Counted from the stretch's first letter, positions 8,084-15,443 are shown. The stretch: 22,176 nt of DNA from Candidatus Nomurabacteria bacterium (GCA_943354745.1 CALRDB010000011.1:1-22176); one strand, 5' to 3'. Translations and numbers: made by a program. The notes: generated from the letters alone by a model not told the origin.

Positions 8084-8521
8084 ATGTCATCAACGAAACG
8101 CGGATTTACACTTATTGAGCTTTTAGTGGTTATTGCGATTATCGGACTACTCTCGTCGATTGTGTTTGCTAGTCTTTCGACGGCGAGGACACGAGGTAGG
8201 ATTGCAGCCGCGCAATCGACAATGCGTGGGTTGCTTCCTGCGTTCGAAGCCTGTTCGTTTGACGGCGTCGCCATAAGTATTCCCGCGGCGCTAGCTCCGG
8301 CCACGGTTTCCGAAGCCATTGATAATTACAAAGTTCCCGTTTGTGCCGGAAGCGCTGCTCACTACCCAAGCTTGCCTCCGAGCTGGGTCTATTGTGATAG
8401 CGACGCCGCGACAGGTTGCATCAAGGCTTCTACGCAAGAAACCGGGACAGTTTATTCTCTTAGTGCCTTTGGGGATGGAAAAACCATAACGTGCAGCACT
8501 AATGGGTGCACTACCCAATAG
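8084..8521 (+). CDS. Type IV pilin-like protein, short leader, Cys-rich
   Basis: 145 aa. The class III signal MSSTKRG|FTLIELLVVIAIIG has the Gly-Phe cleavage site for PilD and Glu at mature position 5. After the helix, the globular part contains six Cys (EACS, PVCAG, YCDS, GCIK, TCST, GCTT), enough for three disulfides, which is unusual beside the Cys-free pilin that follows. No Shine-Dalgarno; the 5' leader from the -10 at 8050 is about 22 nt. It could be a minor or alternative pilin. Confidence 0.85.
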   Translation: MSSTKRGFTLIELLVVIAIIGLLSSIVFASLSTARTRGRIAAAQSTMRGLLPAFEACSFDGVAISIPAALAPATVSEAIDNYKVPVCAGSAAHYPSLPPSWVYCDSDAATGCIKASTQETGTVYSLSAFGDGKTITCSTNGCTTQ

Positions 8522-8550
8522 AGCTGTAGTCTTATCGTAATCCACAGAAG

Positions 8551-8581
8551 TTGTTGGTTTTGTTGAAAATAGCGCTATACT
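8551..8581 (+). promoter_or_regulatory. Probable promoter for the major pilin gene
   Basis: TATACT at 8576-8581 with -35-like TTGTTG (8551-8556, 19-bp spacer) or TTGGTT (8554-8559, 16-bp spacer). A 5' leader of about 70 nt follows. A separate promoter and the terminator at 9214 suit a highly expressed structural pilin. Confidence 0.45.
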
Positions 8582-8656
8582 AGGGGAGTCGAAATTGAAA
8601 AGGCTCCTCTCTGTCGAAAGAAGTTTAAAAGTAGTTATTAATAGTATTTATACGAT

Positions 8657-9187
8657 ATGTCGAAATTTTTCTCACACAAGGCGAGTCACAAAGGATTCAC
8701 CTTGATCGAACTCTTGGTGGTTATCGCTATTATCGGTATCCTCTCTTCTGTAGTGCTCGCGTCTCTTAATAGCGCACGAACCAAGGCTCGTGATGCTCGC
8801 CGTGTAGCGGACCTCAAACAGGTTCAGGTAGCACTTGAACTTTACTATGATGCGAACAGTGCGTATCCAACCAGTCTTACGGCATTGGTCGGTTCAGGTC
8901 TAGGAGCGTCACTCCCCACTCTTCCTGTAGATCCAAGAGGGGTAACGGCGACGATGAATGCCACAGGCGGATACAAGTATGCGATTAATGCAGGAGCGAC
9001 TGCCTATCATGTAGGTGCAACATTGGAGCAAGCTCCGACCCAGACAACACTTGATGACGGAGACCGAGACTTTGACTCTTCCGCGGCTGCTCTCAGTCCG
9101 GCATGGACCACTGACGGAGTAAACAGTATTCCGTTCAAGGGTGACGCCGACGCTACTGCAGTTGTTTACGACATAAGTAACCAATAA
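8657..9187 (+). CDS. Probable major pilin (PilA/PulG-like)
   Basis: 176 aa. Leader MSKFFSHKASHKG|FTLIELLVVIAIIGIL with Glu5, then the GspG/PilA-type helix KARDARRVADLKQVQVALE and YPTSLTAL, followed by an alpha-beta globular domain rich in Ala/Gly/Thr. No Cys in the mature protein. Its own promoter region and a strong terminator suggest it is expressed apart from the rest, as expected for the main subunit. The leader contains two Ser-His-Lys units resembling the microprotein at 19713. Confidence 0.88.
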   Translation: MSKFFSHKASHKGFTLIELLVVIAIIGILSSVVLASLNSARTKARDARRVADLKQVQVALELYYDANSAYPTSLTALVGSGLGASLPTLPVDPRGVTATMNATGGYKYAINAGATAYHVGATLEQAPTQTTLDDGDRDFDSSAAALSPAWTTDGVNSIPFKGDADATAVVYDISNQ

Positions 9188-9213
9188 ATCCAAGAGCTTT
9201 CGACAGAAAACAG

Positions 9214-9246
9214 AAAACCGCTCCGATGTATATCGGAGCGGTTTTT
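9214..9246 (+). terminator. Rho-independent terminator after the major pilin gene
   Basis: Perfect 14-bp stem (aaaaccgctccgat, 9214-9227, with 9232-9245), loop gtat, then a T-run. It lies 27 bp after the pilin stop. Confidence 0.9.
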
Positions 9247-9249
9247 GCA

Positions 9250-9258
9250 TGATACAAT
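9250..9258 (+). promoter_or_regulatory. Extended -10 promoter of pilD, leaderless spacing
   Basis: TGATACAAT is an extended -10 (TGn plus TACAAT). Six bases separate it from the pilD ATG at 9265, so transcription should start on the A of ATG. The -35 region would fall in the terminator stem, so the extended -10 probably carries recognition. Confidence 0.6.
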
Positions 9259-9264
9259 ACTGCT

Positions 9265-10122
9265 ATGGCACAGTTGCTTCTGGTTATCTTTTTTTTACTC
9301 GGTATGATCATTGGGAGCTTTTTAAATGTGGTTGTTCTCCGCTACGGGACAAAAAAGAAGAACGGTCGCTCGATGTGTTTTTCCTGTGGTAAAACCTTGC
9401 GCTGGTTTGAACTTGTTCCGATGCTGAGCTTTCTTGTTCAAGGTGGACGATGTCGTGGCTGTAAAAGTCAGATTTCGTGGCAATATATTTCGGTGGAACT
9501 CCTCACCGGCCTCGTCTTCGCTCTCGTTTTCTGGAAGAATTCTTTTCTTCTTGTTTCCGGTTATTCAGTTATTCAGTTATTGGTTATAGGTTGTGAGTTC
9601 CTTCTCTGGAGCTTGCTCATCGCTCTCTCGGTCTACGACATCAAACACAAAATCATTCCCGAAGCCCTTGTGTACAGTGCCTGTTTCGTATCTCTCCTCG
9701 TTCTTCTCTTGTCTTATCGGGAAACTTACAACTTACAACTTACAACGTACAACTTCTTCAGCGGTTTTTTCTTTGCGATTCCGTTCGCGCTCCTCTGGTT
9801 TTTCTCGCGAGGGCAAGCGATGGGTCTCGGAGATGCGAAACTCATGCTTCTCTTTCCGTGGCTCCTTGGGCTTGCCAAAGGACTCTCCGCACTTATTATC
9901 GGCTTCTGGATTGGCGCGGCAGTCGGCCTCAGCGCTTTGTTGCTCAAGATGTTCGTAGTGCATATGCCGCGAAGTCTGTATCCGAATCTTCGGTCGAAGC
10001 TCAGGCGAGTAACGATGAAAAGCGAATTACCGTTCGGTCCGTTTCTCGTCCTTGGCCTCTTTTTGGTGTATCTCTTCGGGTGGGATGTAACAGGACTGTC
10101 GTTGCTACTCCAAAACAGCTGA
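9265..10122 (+). CDS. pilD: Prepilin peptidase PilD (GspO family)
   Basis: 285 aa polytopic membrane aspartyl protease. The cytoplasmic zinc loop has both Cys pairs (CFSC 38-41, CRGC 63-66). The catalytic Asp residues are D125 (VYDIKHKIIP) and D190 (GLGDAKL, the G-x-G-D motif). It cleaves the Gly|Phe leaders of the prepilins in this cluster and may N-methylate them. Two word-repeat stretches lie inside the coding sequence (9559-9592 and 9723-9755), the second giving an odd YNLQLTTYN loop before a membrane helix. The mRNA is probably leaderless. Confidence 0.93.
   Translation: MAQLLLVIFFLLGMIIGSFLNVVVLRYGTKKKNGRSMCFSCGKTLRWFELVPMLSFLVQGGRCRGCKSQISWQYISVELLTGLVFALVFWKNSFLLVSGYSVIQLLVIGCEFLLWSLLIALSVYDIKHKIIPEALVYSACFVSLLVLLLSYRETYNLQLTTYNFFSGFFFAIPFALLWFFSRGQAMGLGDAKLMLLFPWLLGLAKGLSALIIGFWIGAAVGLSALLLKMFVVHMPRSLYPNLRSKLRRVTMKSELPFGPFLVLGLFLVYLFGWDVTGLSLLLQNS
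9559..9592 (+). repeat. Word repeat inside pilD (ttattcag type)
   Basis: Tandem variants ttattcag, ttattcag, ttattgg, ttatagg encode GYSVIQLLVIG in a membrane helix. This resembles the words in the intergenic hairpins. Confidence 0.6.
9723..9755 (+). repeat. 7-nt tandem repeat inside pilD (acttaca type)
   Basis: Three acttaca units plus a variant acgtaca, in frame, encode the TYNLQLTTYN loop after D125. The 7-nt period shifts frame each unit, so the protein sequence does not repeat exactly. Confidence 0.75.
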
Positions 10123-10203
10123 TAGCTTATAGTCAAAAGATGCAGTCCAAAAACATAATCAGAGGTCTCTTCCTAAAAGCTATAAGCTATAAGCTAAAAG
10201 CTG
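10116..10203 (+). repeat. Word-based hairpin enclosing the FimT-like start codon
   Basis: The left arm (cagctgatagcttatagt, about 10117-10134) overlaps the pilD stop region. The right arm (about 10170-10203) has the 7-nt words aagctat, aagctat, aagctaa. The ATG at 10140 lies in the loop, and the right arm is translated as part of the leader. Confidence 0.75.
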
Positions 10204-10892
10204 GTCGGCAAGGTTTCGCTCTCATCGAGCTTCTCGTCGCGGTTTCGCTTTTCGGGATTATTTCCACCGCGGTCATTTTTGCGTATGACAAAGTGAGTGG
10301 ACAACTCTTTGTCACCACCCTTGCCTATGAGCTCGCACTTTCGTTTCGGCAGGCACAGAGCTACGGGGTAAGTGTCCATCAGTTCAAAGAAGGAGATCCG
10401 AAAGCCTTCGATGTTGGGTATGGTCTGCATTTCGATCTGGGAGATCCGGCGAAGAAGACCTACATTCTTTTCGGAGATCAAGGTGGAGTGAGTGGTGATG
10501 CCAAGTTTAATGGGTCATTTGGTGTGGGGTACGATGCAACAGGATGTCAGAATACCCCCACAAACCCTGAATGTGTGAATGTGTTTCGTCTGGAGAAAGG
10601 GAATACAATACGCAAATTTTGCGGAGTACTTGCAGGTGACAAAGGTCGCGATGTTGATGACAAGGATAAATCTGAAGAATGCAGTGTCGACTCTACGCCC
10701 CCAGGGAATCCGCCACCACTTATTACTTCTCTTGATGTGACATTTTTGCGTCCGGACCCTGATGCTATTATAAGAACGAGTAGAAGCGTCGGGGGAGCGA
10801 AGTATAAAGCAGCACGGGTATACATCATCTCTCCTACGGGGGTAGGGCGAGTGATTGAGGTGGTAAACACCGGGCAAATATCCATAAAGTAG
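10140..10892 (+). CDS. Minor prepilin, FimT/GspH-like
   Basis: 250 aa from the ATG at 10140; the frame is open further upstream but overlaps pilD. Leader of 25 residues ending in RQG|FALIELLVAVSLFG, with Glu5. The region after the helix (ELALSFRQAQSYGVSV) and the C-terminal ISPTGVGRVIEVVNTGQ fit FimT/GspH, a tip-complex minor pilin. It begins 17 bp after pilD and is the first of four consecutive minor prepilins in FimT-PilW-PilV-PilX-like order. The leader residues FLKAISYKLKAG are written by a hairpin arm. Confidence 0.8.
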   Translation: MQSKNIIRGLFLKAISYKLKAGRQGFALIELLVAVSLFGIISTAVIFAYDKVSGQLFVTTLAYELALSFRQAQSYGVSVHQFKEGDPKAFDVGYGLHFDLGDPAKKTYILFGDQGGVSGDAKFNGSFGVGYDATGCQNTPTNPECVNVFRLEKGNTIRKFCGVLAGDKGRDVDDKDKSEECSVDSTPPGNPPPLITSLDVTFLRPDPDAIIRTSRSVGGAKYKAARVYIISPTGVGRVIEVVNTGQISIK

Positions 10893-11000
10893 CTTATAGG
10901 TGTTAGCTTATGGCTTATAGTAAGACATGAAAAGAGTATATAAGAAATCTAAAGGCTTCTTTGAAAAGCTAAAAGCTAAAAGCTATAAGCTAAAAGCTTT
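10889..11000 (+). repeat. Word-based hairpin enclosing the PilW-like start codon
   Basis: Left words tagcttatagg, tagcttatgg, cttatag (10891-10920); right words aaaagct, aaaagct, ataagct, aaaagct (about 10967-10998). The ATG at 10927 lies between them. The right arm encodes KLKAKSYKLKAF of the leader. Confidence 0.8.
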
Positions 11001-11583
11001 TTCAGGCTTTACGCTTGTTGAGATGATCGTTGCGTTTGGTATATTCGCGATTATCATGGTGATCGCGATCGGTAGCCTCGTCTCGCTTATCGAAGCCAAC
11101 CATAAAGCACAGTCGCTTAAGACGGTGGTCAATAATTTGCACTTCGCGCTTGAAAATATGTCGAGAAATCTTCGGACCGGCACGATATATAGGTGTGGGT
11201 TCAGCAGTAGCGACGTGCTTAGTGAGCCTCGTGATTGCGCGCAAGTTAATCCTTCCGACTCGATTACCTTTGTCACACATGACGGGAAACGGATCGTGTA
11301 TCGCTATGCACCCGTTACCGCGACCTATGGTGATATAAGTCGAGCCGTGGTGAAGGAGGGAGAGGAATATCAGTTAAGTGACCCGGATATCTTCCTACCT
11401 ATAACGGCCCCAGAAATTCAAGTTGAACAGCTCCGCTTTTATGTAGATGGCACCTCGCCGACGGATGGGAAACAACCTCGTGTGCTTATTGTGATTAAGG
11501 GTTCGATGAAAGGTAAAAGCAAGGTGACGTCTCGTTTCGATGTCGAGACGTTGGTGTCGCAGAGACTACTTGATATTCAATAG
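10927..11583 (+). CDS. Minor prepilin, PilW/GspJ-like
   Basis: 218 aa. Leader of 27 residues, then G|FTLVEMIVAFGIFAIIM with Glu5. The body (NNLHFALENMSRNLRTGT followed by a beta-rich domain and a C-terminal SRFDVETLVSQR) matches the PilW/GspJ type, in which the helix is followed by an L..m.RdlR pattern. It would act with the neighbouring minor pilins in priming pilus assembly. The start is the only ATG before the hydrophobic segment; no Shine-Dalgarno. Confidence 0.8.
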   Translation: MKRVYKKSKGFFEKLKAKSYKLKAFSGFTLVEMIVAFGIFAIIMVIAIGSLVSLIEANHKAQSLKTVVNNLHFALENMSRNLRTGTIYRCGFSSSDVLSEPRDCAQVNPSDSITFVTHDGKRIVYRYAPVTATYGDISRAVVKEGEEYQLSDPDIFLPITAPEIQVEQLRFYVDGTSPTDGKQPRVLIVIKGSMKGKSKVTSRFDVETLVSQRLLDIQ

Positions 11584-11760
11584 CTTATAGGGGTTAGCTT
11601 ATAGCGTATAGTCAGAAAATGCAGAACAAAAGAAAAATCAAAGGCTTCTTCTTAAAAGCTAACAGCTATATTTGCGAGCGAGGAAGAAGCGAAAAGTCAG
11701 CTTTTCATTTCGACCGAGCGACGCAAATATATGAGACGAAGTGCTCATATAAGCTATCAG
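11580..11760 (+). repeat. Word-based hairpin with two hairpins inserted in its right arm
   Basis: Left words tagcttatagg, tagcttatag (11580-11605). The right arm is split into cttaaaagctaacagct (11650-11667) and ataagctatcagct (about 11749-11762). Between them lie a hairpin at 11668-11730 (9-bp base atatttgcg/cgcaaatat, inner gaaaag/cttttc, loop tcag) and a second at 11728-11751 (tatatgag/ctcatata, loop acgaagtg). All of it is translated. Confidence 0.75.
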
Positions 11761-12326
11761 CTTCTTCTGGCTTCACCATTATCGAGACGCTTGTCGCGAT
11801 CGCGATTTTGCTTTTAGCGATTACCGCCCCGCTTACCATTGCAGAGCGAGGTCTCGCTTCAGCTGAAGCCTCACGCCATGAAATTACCGCCTTCTATCTT
11901 ACGCAAGAGGCTATCGAGTACATACGAAATATTCGTGACATGAATGCGATCGCAAAGCTTGGAGGAGGATCGGATTGGCTACAAGGGCTTGACCTTTGTA
12001 AGGGGGCTCCAGCGTCGGAAAAGGGTTGTGGCGTGGACCCGACTGCTCCTTTTGAAGCTCAGACAATTCTGTGTGATGTGTCTCATGAAAACTGTTCACT
12101 CTATCAATACCGTAGTGTACGTAAGGATCTAGACGGTCTTTATGGGCACCGGCTCACCGAGGAAGGATGGATAAAAACCGATATGACTCGCAAGATCTAC
12201 GTGAACGAAATTCAGCCTGGCGTAGAAGCTACGATACAGGTGGTCATGACATGGAGAGCAGGCTCGCTTGGACTTCGAACGCTAACCGTTGGTGAGAATA
12301 TCTTTAATTGGTATGATGCCCCATAG
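11619..12326 (+). CDS. Minor prepilin, PilV/GspI-like, with a 51-residue leader
   Basis: 235 aa. The mature part begins G|FTIIETLVAIAILLLAITAP with Glu5, then AERGLASAEASRHEITAFYLTQEAIEYIRNIRD, characteristic of PilV/GspI-type proteins of this lineage. The leader is unusually long at 51 residues, about twice its neighbours, because two hairpins are inserted in the region encoding it; the frame stays open. An internal non-ATG start would shorten the leader, but I see no Shine-Dalgarno to support one. Confidence 0.78.
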   Translation: MQNKRKIKGFFLKANSYICERGRSEKSAFHFDRATQIYETKCSYKLSASSGFTIIETLVAIAILLLAITAPLTIAERGLASAEASRHEITAFYLTQEAIEYIRNIRDMNAIAKLGGGSDWLQGLDLCKGAPASEKGCGVDPTAPFEAQTILCDVSHENCSLYQYRSVRKDLDGLYGHRLTEEGWIKTDMTRKIYVNEIQPGVEATIQVVMTWRAGSLGLRTLTVGENIFNWYDAP

Positions 12327-12432
12327 AAAGAAGTATGAATACTGAATTAAGAATGAGAGAAGAAAGAAAAAGGAAAGGAAACACGTTCTGTCGGGTTTTT
12401 CATACTTCCTACTTCACAATTCCTACTTCATC
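12326..12432 (+). repeat. Word-based hairpin around the PilX-like start
   Basis: Left words gaagtatgaatact, gaattaa, gaatgag (12330-12358); right words catacttcctacttc, acaattcctacttcat (12400-12430). The words have a 7-nt or 14-nt period. The ATG at 12335 lies in the left arm, and both arms encode leader residues. Confidence 0.7.
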
Positions 12433-12910
12433 CACTCGTGGATTTACGATTCTATTTGCCGTGCTTATCGGCAGTCTGTTGTTTTCAATCGGTTTGGGTA
12501 TTGCGCAACTTTCGATTAAAGAAATTCTGCTTTCTTCCTCCGGTAAAGAATCGGAGCGAGCGTTTTTTGCTGCCGATACCGGTATCGAGTGTGCACTGTA
12601 CTGGGATATTCTTCAAGGGAAAAAGGAACAAGTGTTCCCAGCTTCTTCGAATGACCTCGGACGCCCTTCAATCGAGTGTAATGGTGTGTCTGAGGTTCCA
12701 ATCGTGCCAGTTTCGGAAACCCCCCTCGATGCCGTTAGTTCTTTTACGCTTACCTTTGCGAGAAGTGCCACTGAACCGTCAGGGTGCGTATTAGTGACGG
12801 TCCAAAAGACTCTTTCCGGATCCACTATTATAGAAGCACGAGGAAGAAACGACTGTGAGCAGAGGGCTAATCCTGCACGAGTAGAAAGAGCACTAAGAGT
12901 TCGATATTAA
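12335..12910 (+). CDS. Minor prepilin, PilX/GspK-like
   Basis: 191 aa. Leader of 36 residues ending in SSTRG, then FTILFAVLIGSLLFSIGLGIAQ. Position 5 of the mature form is Phe, not Glu; GspK-type pseudopilins also lack Glu5. The SERAFFAADTGIECALYWD block is the PilX-type pattern (A-F-x-A-A-[ED]-x-G-[IL]-E). It starts 8 bp after the previous gene and closes the minor pilin set. A PilX/GspK role at the pilus tip is inferred from these features and position. Confidence 0.75.
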   Translation: MNTELRMREERKRKGNTFCRVFHTSYFTIPTSSTRGFTILFAVLIGSLLFSIGLGIAQLSIKEILLSSSGKESERAFFAADTGIECALYWDILQGKKEQVFPASSNDLGRPSIECNGVSEVPIVPVSETPLDAVSSFTLTFARSATEPSGCVLVTVQKTLSGSTIIEARGRNDCEQRANPARVERALRVRY

Positions 12911-12998
12911 ACCCTAGGTTATTAGTTGGTTAGCTTGTTAGAAATTCGTTTTCTTGCTAAAAAGCTAGTAAGCTAAAAAGCTAGAAAGCTAGAAAGCT
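12910..12998 (+). repeat. Word-based repeat running up to the ligA start codon
   Basis: The left side has ggttattagttggttagcttgttag. The right arm has 8-nt words agctagta, agctaaaa, agctagaa, agctagaa and ends at agctATG, so the last word runs into the ligA start. Confidence 0.75.
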
Positions 12999-15023
12999 AT
13001 GTCACATACTATTCCGTTAACCATTATCGAGAGACTCAAAAAACTCCGTGAGGCGATTGACCACCATCGCTATCTTTACCATGTTCTCGATAAGCAGGAG
13101 ATTTCTGAAGCCGCCCTTGATTCGCTGAAAGCTGAACTCGCGAGAATTGAGCAAGACTATCCGGAACTCGTTACTCCCGATTCGCCTTCACAGCGCGTGG
13201 CGGGGAAGCCCCTCCCTGAGTTTAAGAAAGTAAAACATAAAGTTCCCCAGTGGTCGTTTAACGACGCGTTTTCTCCTGAGGAAATTCGTGAATTTGATCT
13301 GCGCGTCACGCGCATGCTTCGTGCTGAATCCGGAAAGGATCTTACGCCAACCTACACGGTCGAACACAAGATTGATGGACTCAAAGTTGTACTTGAGTAT
13401 GTGAACGGTTTCTTGGTTACTGCGGCGACAAGAGGTGATGGTGTGGTGGGCGAAGACGTCACGGAAAATGTAAGGACCATTGAATCGGTTCCACTTTCAC
13501 TTCGTAAACCCGTTTCGGTCATTGTTGAAGGGGAAGTATGGATGCGGAAGAGTACACTTGCCGAATTAAACAAAGAACGAAAGAAAGAAGGTTTGGAACT
13601 CTTTGCCAATCCTCGAAACGTAGCTGCGGGGTCTATCCGTCAACTCGATCCGAAAGTGGTCGCTTCTCGTAAACTCGAAACCTATGTCTATGATATCTCG
13701 GGTGGGTCAGAGAAAATACCAACTAGTCAGTCTGCTGAATTAGAGCAACTTCGAGAACTTGGATTCAAAGTAAATCCTTACTTTAGACACACAAAAACCA
13801 TTGAAGAAGTTATTTCCTATTGGAAGGAGTGGCAGAAGAAGATGCCAAAAGAAGATTACTTGGCTGATGGTATTGTGGTGAAGGTTGACGAACGAGTATT
13901 CCAGGAGTTACTCGGCTACACAGGAAAGGCTCCACGATGGGGTATTGCCTTTAAATTTCCCGCGGAGCAGGTAACTACCGTTGTCGAAGATATTGTCTTT
14001 CAAGTGGGGCGCACGGGCGTAGTGACGCCAGTGGCGCACCTTCGTCCAGTACTCGTGAGTGGATCCACCGTCTCTCGCGCAACCTTGCATAACGAAGATG
14101 AAATCAAAAGACTCGACGTCCGCGTAGGAGATACGGTTGTCTTACAGAAAGCAGGTGATGTGATCCCCGACATTGTGAGCGTGGTTACCGGCATGCGGAC
14201 AGGGAAGGAGAAGCCGTTTAGATGGCCCACAGCCGTGCCTGCGTGCGGAGGAGATGGGAAGATCGAACGAATTCCTGGAGAAGCGGCATGGCGGTGTGTT
14301 GACCGTAATTCGTTTTCCATTCAGAAGCGTAGGTTCTATCATTTCGTAGGCAAGCACTCCTTTGATATTGAAGGGCTTGGTCCAAAAATTATCGATGTAC
14401 TTCTTGATCAAAAACTTATCGCATCATTTGATGATATCTTTACGTTGAAACGAGGAGACTTAGTACTGCTTCCGCGGTTTGCCGAGAAATCGGTGGACAA
14501 TCTTCTTCTCTCGGTTGCGAAGGCGAGTCATACAACATTACCGAGACTCATTGTCGGACTTTCTATTCCACAGGTAGGGGAAGAAACAGCGGAAGATTTG
14601 GCTGTACACTTCGGTTCGATTGAGAAAATACAGCAAGCGTCTTTTGCAGAACTGGAAGGGATAGATGGCGTTGGTCCGGTGGTGGGGAAGGCGATTGTTG
14701 ATTGGTTTAGTGAGAAAGATAATCGAGAGTTGGTTGGGCGCCTGCTCAAAGAAGTTCAGATTGAAAAGGTCAAAAAAATCGACACCACGAATCTCCCACT
14801 TTCAGGAAAGACTTTTGTGCTCACGGGCACACTCTCAATGGATCGTGATGTGGCAAAGACGCAAATAAAACAGCAGGGTGGTAATGTTTCGGAATCGGTC
14901 TATTCAAAAACAGATTATGTTGTGGCCGGGGAGAGTGCGGGATCCAAGCTCGCTAAAGCACAAAAACTTGGGGTGCAGATTTTGGACGAGCAAGGATTGT
15001 TGTCTATGCTAAAAAAGAAATGA
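12999..15023 (+). CDS. ligA: NAD-dependent DNA ligase LigA
   Basis: 674 aa, full family length. N-terminal Ia domain (YHYLYHV-like HHRYLYHVLDK), adenylation domain with catalytic K124 in HKIDG, then TRGDGVVGEDVTENVRTI and APRWGIAFKFPAEQ. An OB domain, a zinc-finger region, helix-hairpin-helix repeats (GLSIPQVGEETAEDLA, LEGIDGVGPVVGKAI) and a C-terminal BRCT domain (about 595-672) follow. It seals nicks in replication and repair. The zinc finger is degenerate: only C416 and C433 of the four ligands remain, with Val at 413 and Phe at 439. It follows the minor prepilins on the same strand. Confidence 0.95.
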   Translation: MSHTIPLTIIERLKKLREAIDHHRYLYHVLDKQEISEAALDSLKAELARIEQDYPELVTPDSPSQRVAGKPLPEFKKVKHKVPQWSFNDAFSPEEIREFDLRVTRMLRAESGKDLTPTYTVEHKIDGLKVVLEYVNGFLVTAATRGDGVVGEDVTENVRTIESVPLSLRKPVSVIVEGEVWMRKSTLAELNKERKKEGLELFANPRNVAAGSIRQLDPKVVASRKLETYVYDISGGSEKIPTSQSAELEQLRELGFKVNPYFRHTKTIEEVISYWKEWQKKMPKEDYLADGIVVKVDERVFQELLGYTGKAPRWGIAFKFPAEQVTTVVEDIVFQVGRTGVVTPVAHLRPVLVSGSTVSRATLHNEDEIKRLDVRVGDTVVLQKAGDVIPDIVSVVTGMRTGKEKPFRWPTAVPACGGDGKIERIPGEAAWRCVDRNSFSIQKRRFYHFVGKHSFDIEGLGPKIIDVLLDQKLIASFDDIFTLKRGDLVLLPRFAEKSVDNLLLSVAKASHTTLPRLIVGLSIPQVGEETAEDLAVHFGSIEKIQQASFAELEGIDGVGPVVGKAIVDWFSEKDNRELVGRLLKEVQIEKVKKIDTTNLPLSGKTFVLTGTLSMDRDVAKTQIKQQGGNVSESVYSKTDYVVAGESAGSKLAKAQKLGVQILDEQGLLSMLKKK

Positions 15024-15047
15024 GGAGCGACACAGGGTCGATCCTCA
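15021..15047. terminator. Hairpin between convergent ligA and the minus-strand gene
   Basis: tgaggagcgac (15021-15031) pairs with gtcgatcctca (about 15037-15047) with one mismatch; the ligA stop codon forms its base. There is no clear T-run, so termination is only likely because the flanking genes converge here. Confidence 0.4.
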
Positions 15048-15067
15048 TCACGTTCTCGAAGTTTAGA

Positions 15068-15319
15068 TTATCCGATCGCGTGCAATGTTAGATTTTGAAA
15101 AGCAGTGAGAGGTTGAACCTGTCCCGTATAGTTCTCTACTGGGGGCAGTTCGCCAGTTTCTTCTACTGTGGCGGTCGCCACTACCTCACCTTGTGCTCTT
15201 TCGTCACCCACTTCAGCATCGTCTGCTATTTCACCAGCACGTAATGAAGCTCTTTCGGAGCGTCGTATTTTTCGTGTAGCTAAGACTAGTGTTTTTTTGC
15301 GCGACTTGTAGTTTGGCAT
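15068..15319 (-). CDS. Hypothetical small protein, Glu/Ala/Val-rich
   Basis: 83 aa from the ATG at 15319 (MPNYKSRKKTLVLATRKIRR...); a TTG start at 15421 would give 117 aa. A basic N-terminus (about 4-25) is followed by an acidic Ala/Glu/Val stretch (about 28-60). I do not recognise it. It is called because it is the only substantial frame in the 430-bp gap, lies convergent to ligA with a hairpin between them, and has TTGTTC-17 bp-TTATTC ending 5 bp before the ATG. The bias could be chance; no homologue was checked. Confidence 0.45.
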   Translation of the reverse strand: MPNYKSRKKTLVLATRKIRRSERASLRAGEIADDAEVGDERAQGEVVATATVEETGELPPVENYTGQVQPLTAFQNLTLHAIG

Positions 15320-15443
15320 AGTCCGAATAACGTTCCCACTGTTGACCGAACAAAGAGCATATATCAACAAGACGTCGATATTGCCACGGATTAAATTATC
15401 GTGTTTTTGATGATGCGTCAAGTAAATCTTTGAGGTATTCTTG

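Noticed and set aside
9858..10139. Upstream extension of the FimT-like gene to an ATG at 9858
   Set aside because: The extra 94 codons overlap pilD in another frame and have no prepilin leader character; the ATG at 10140 gives a normal leader.
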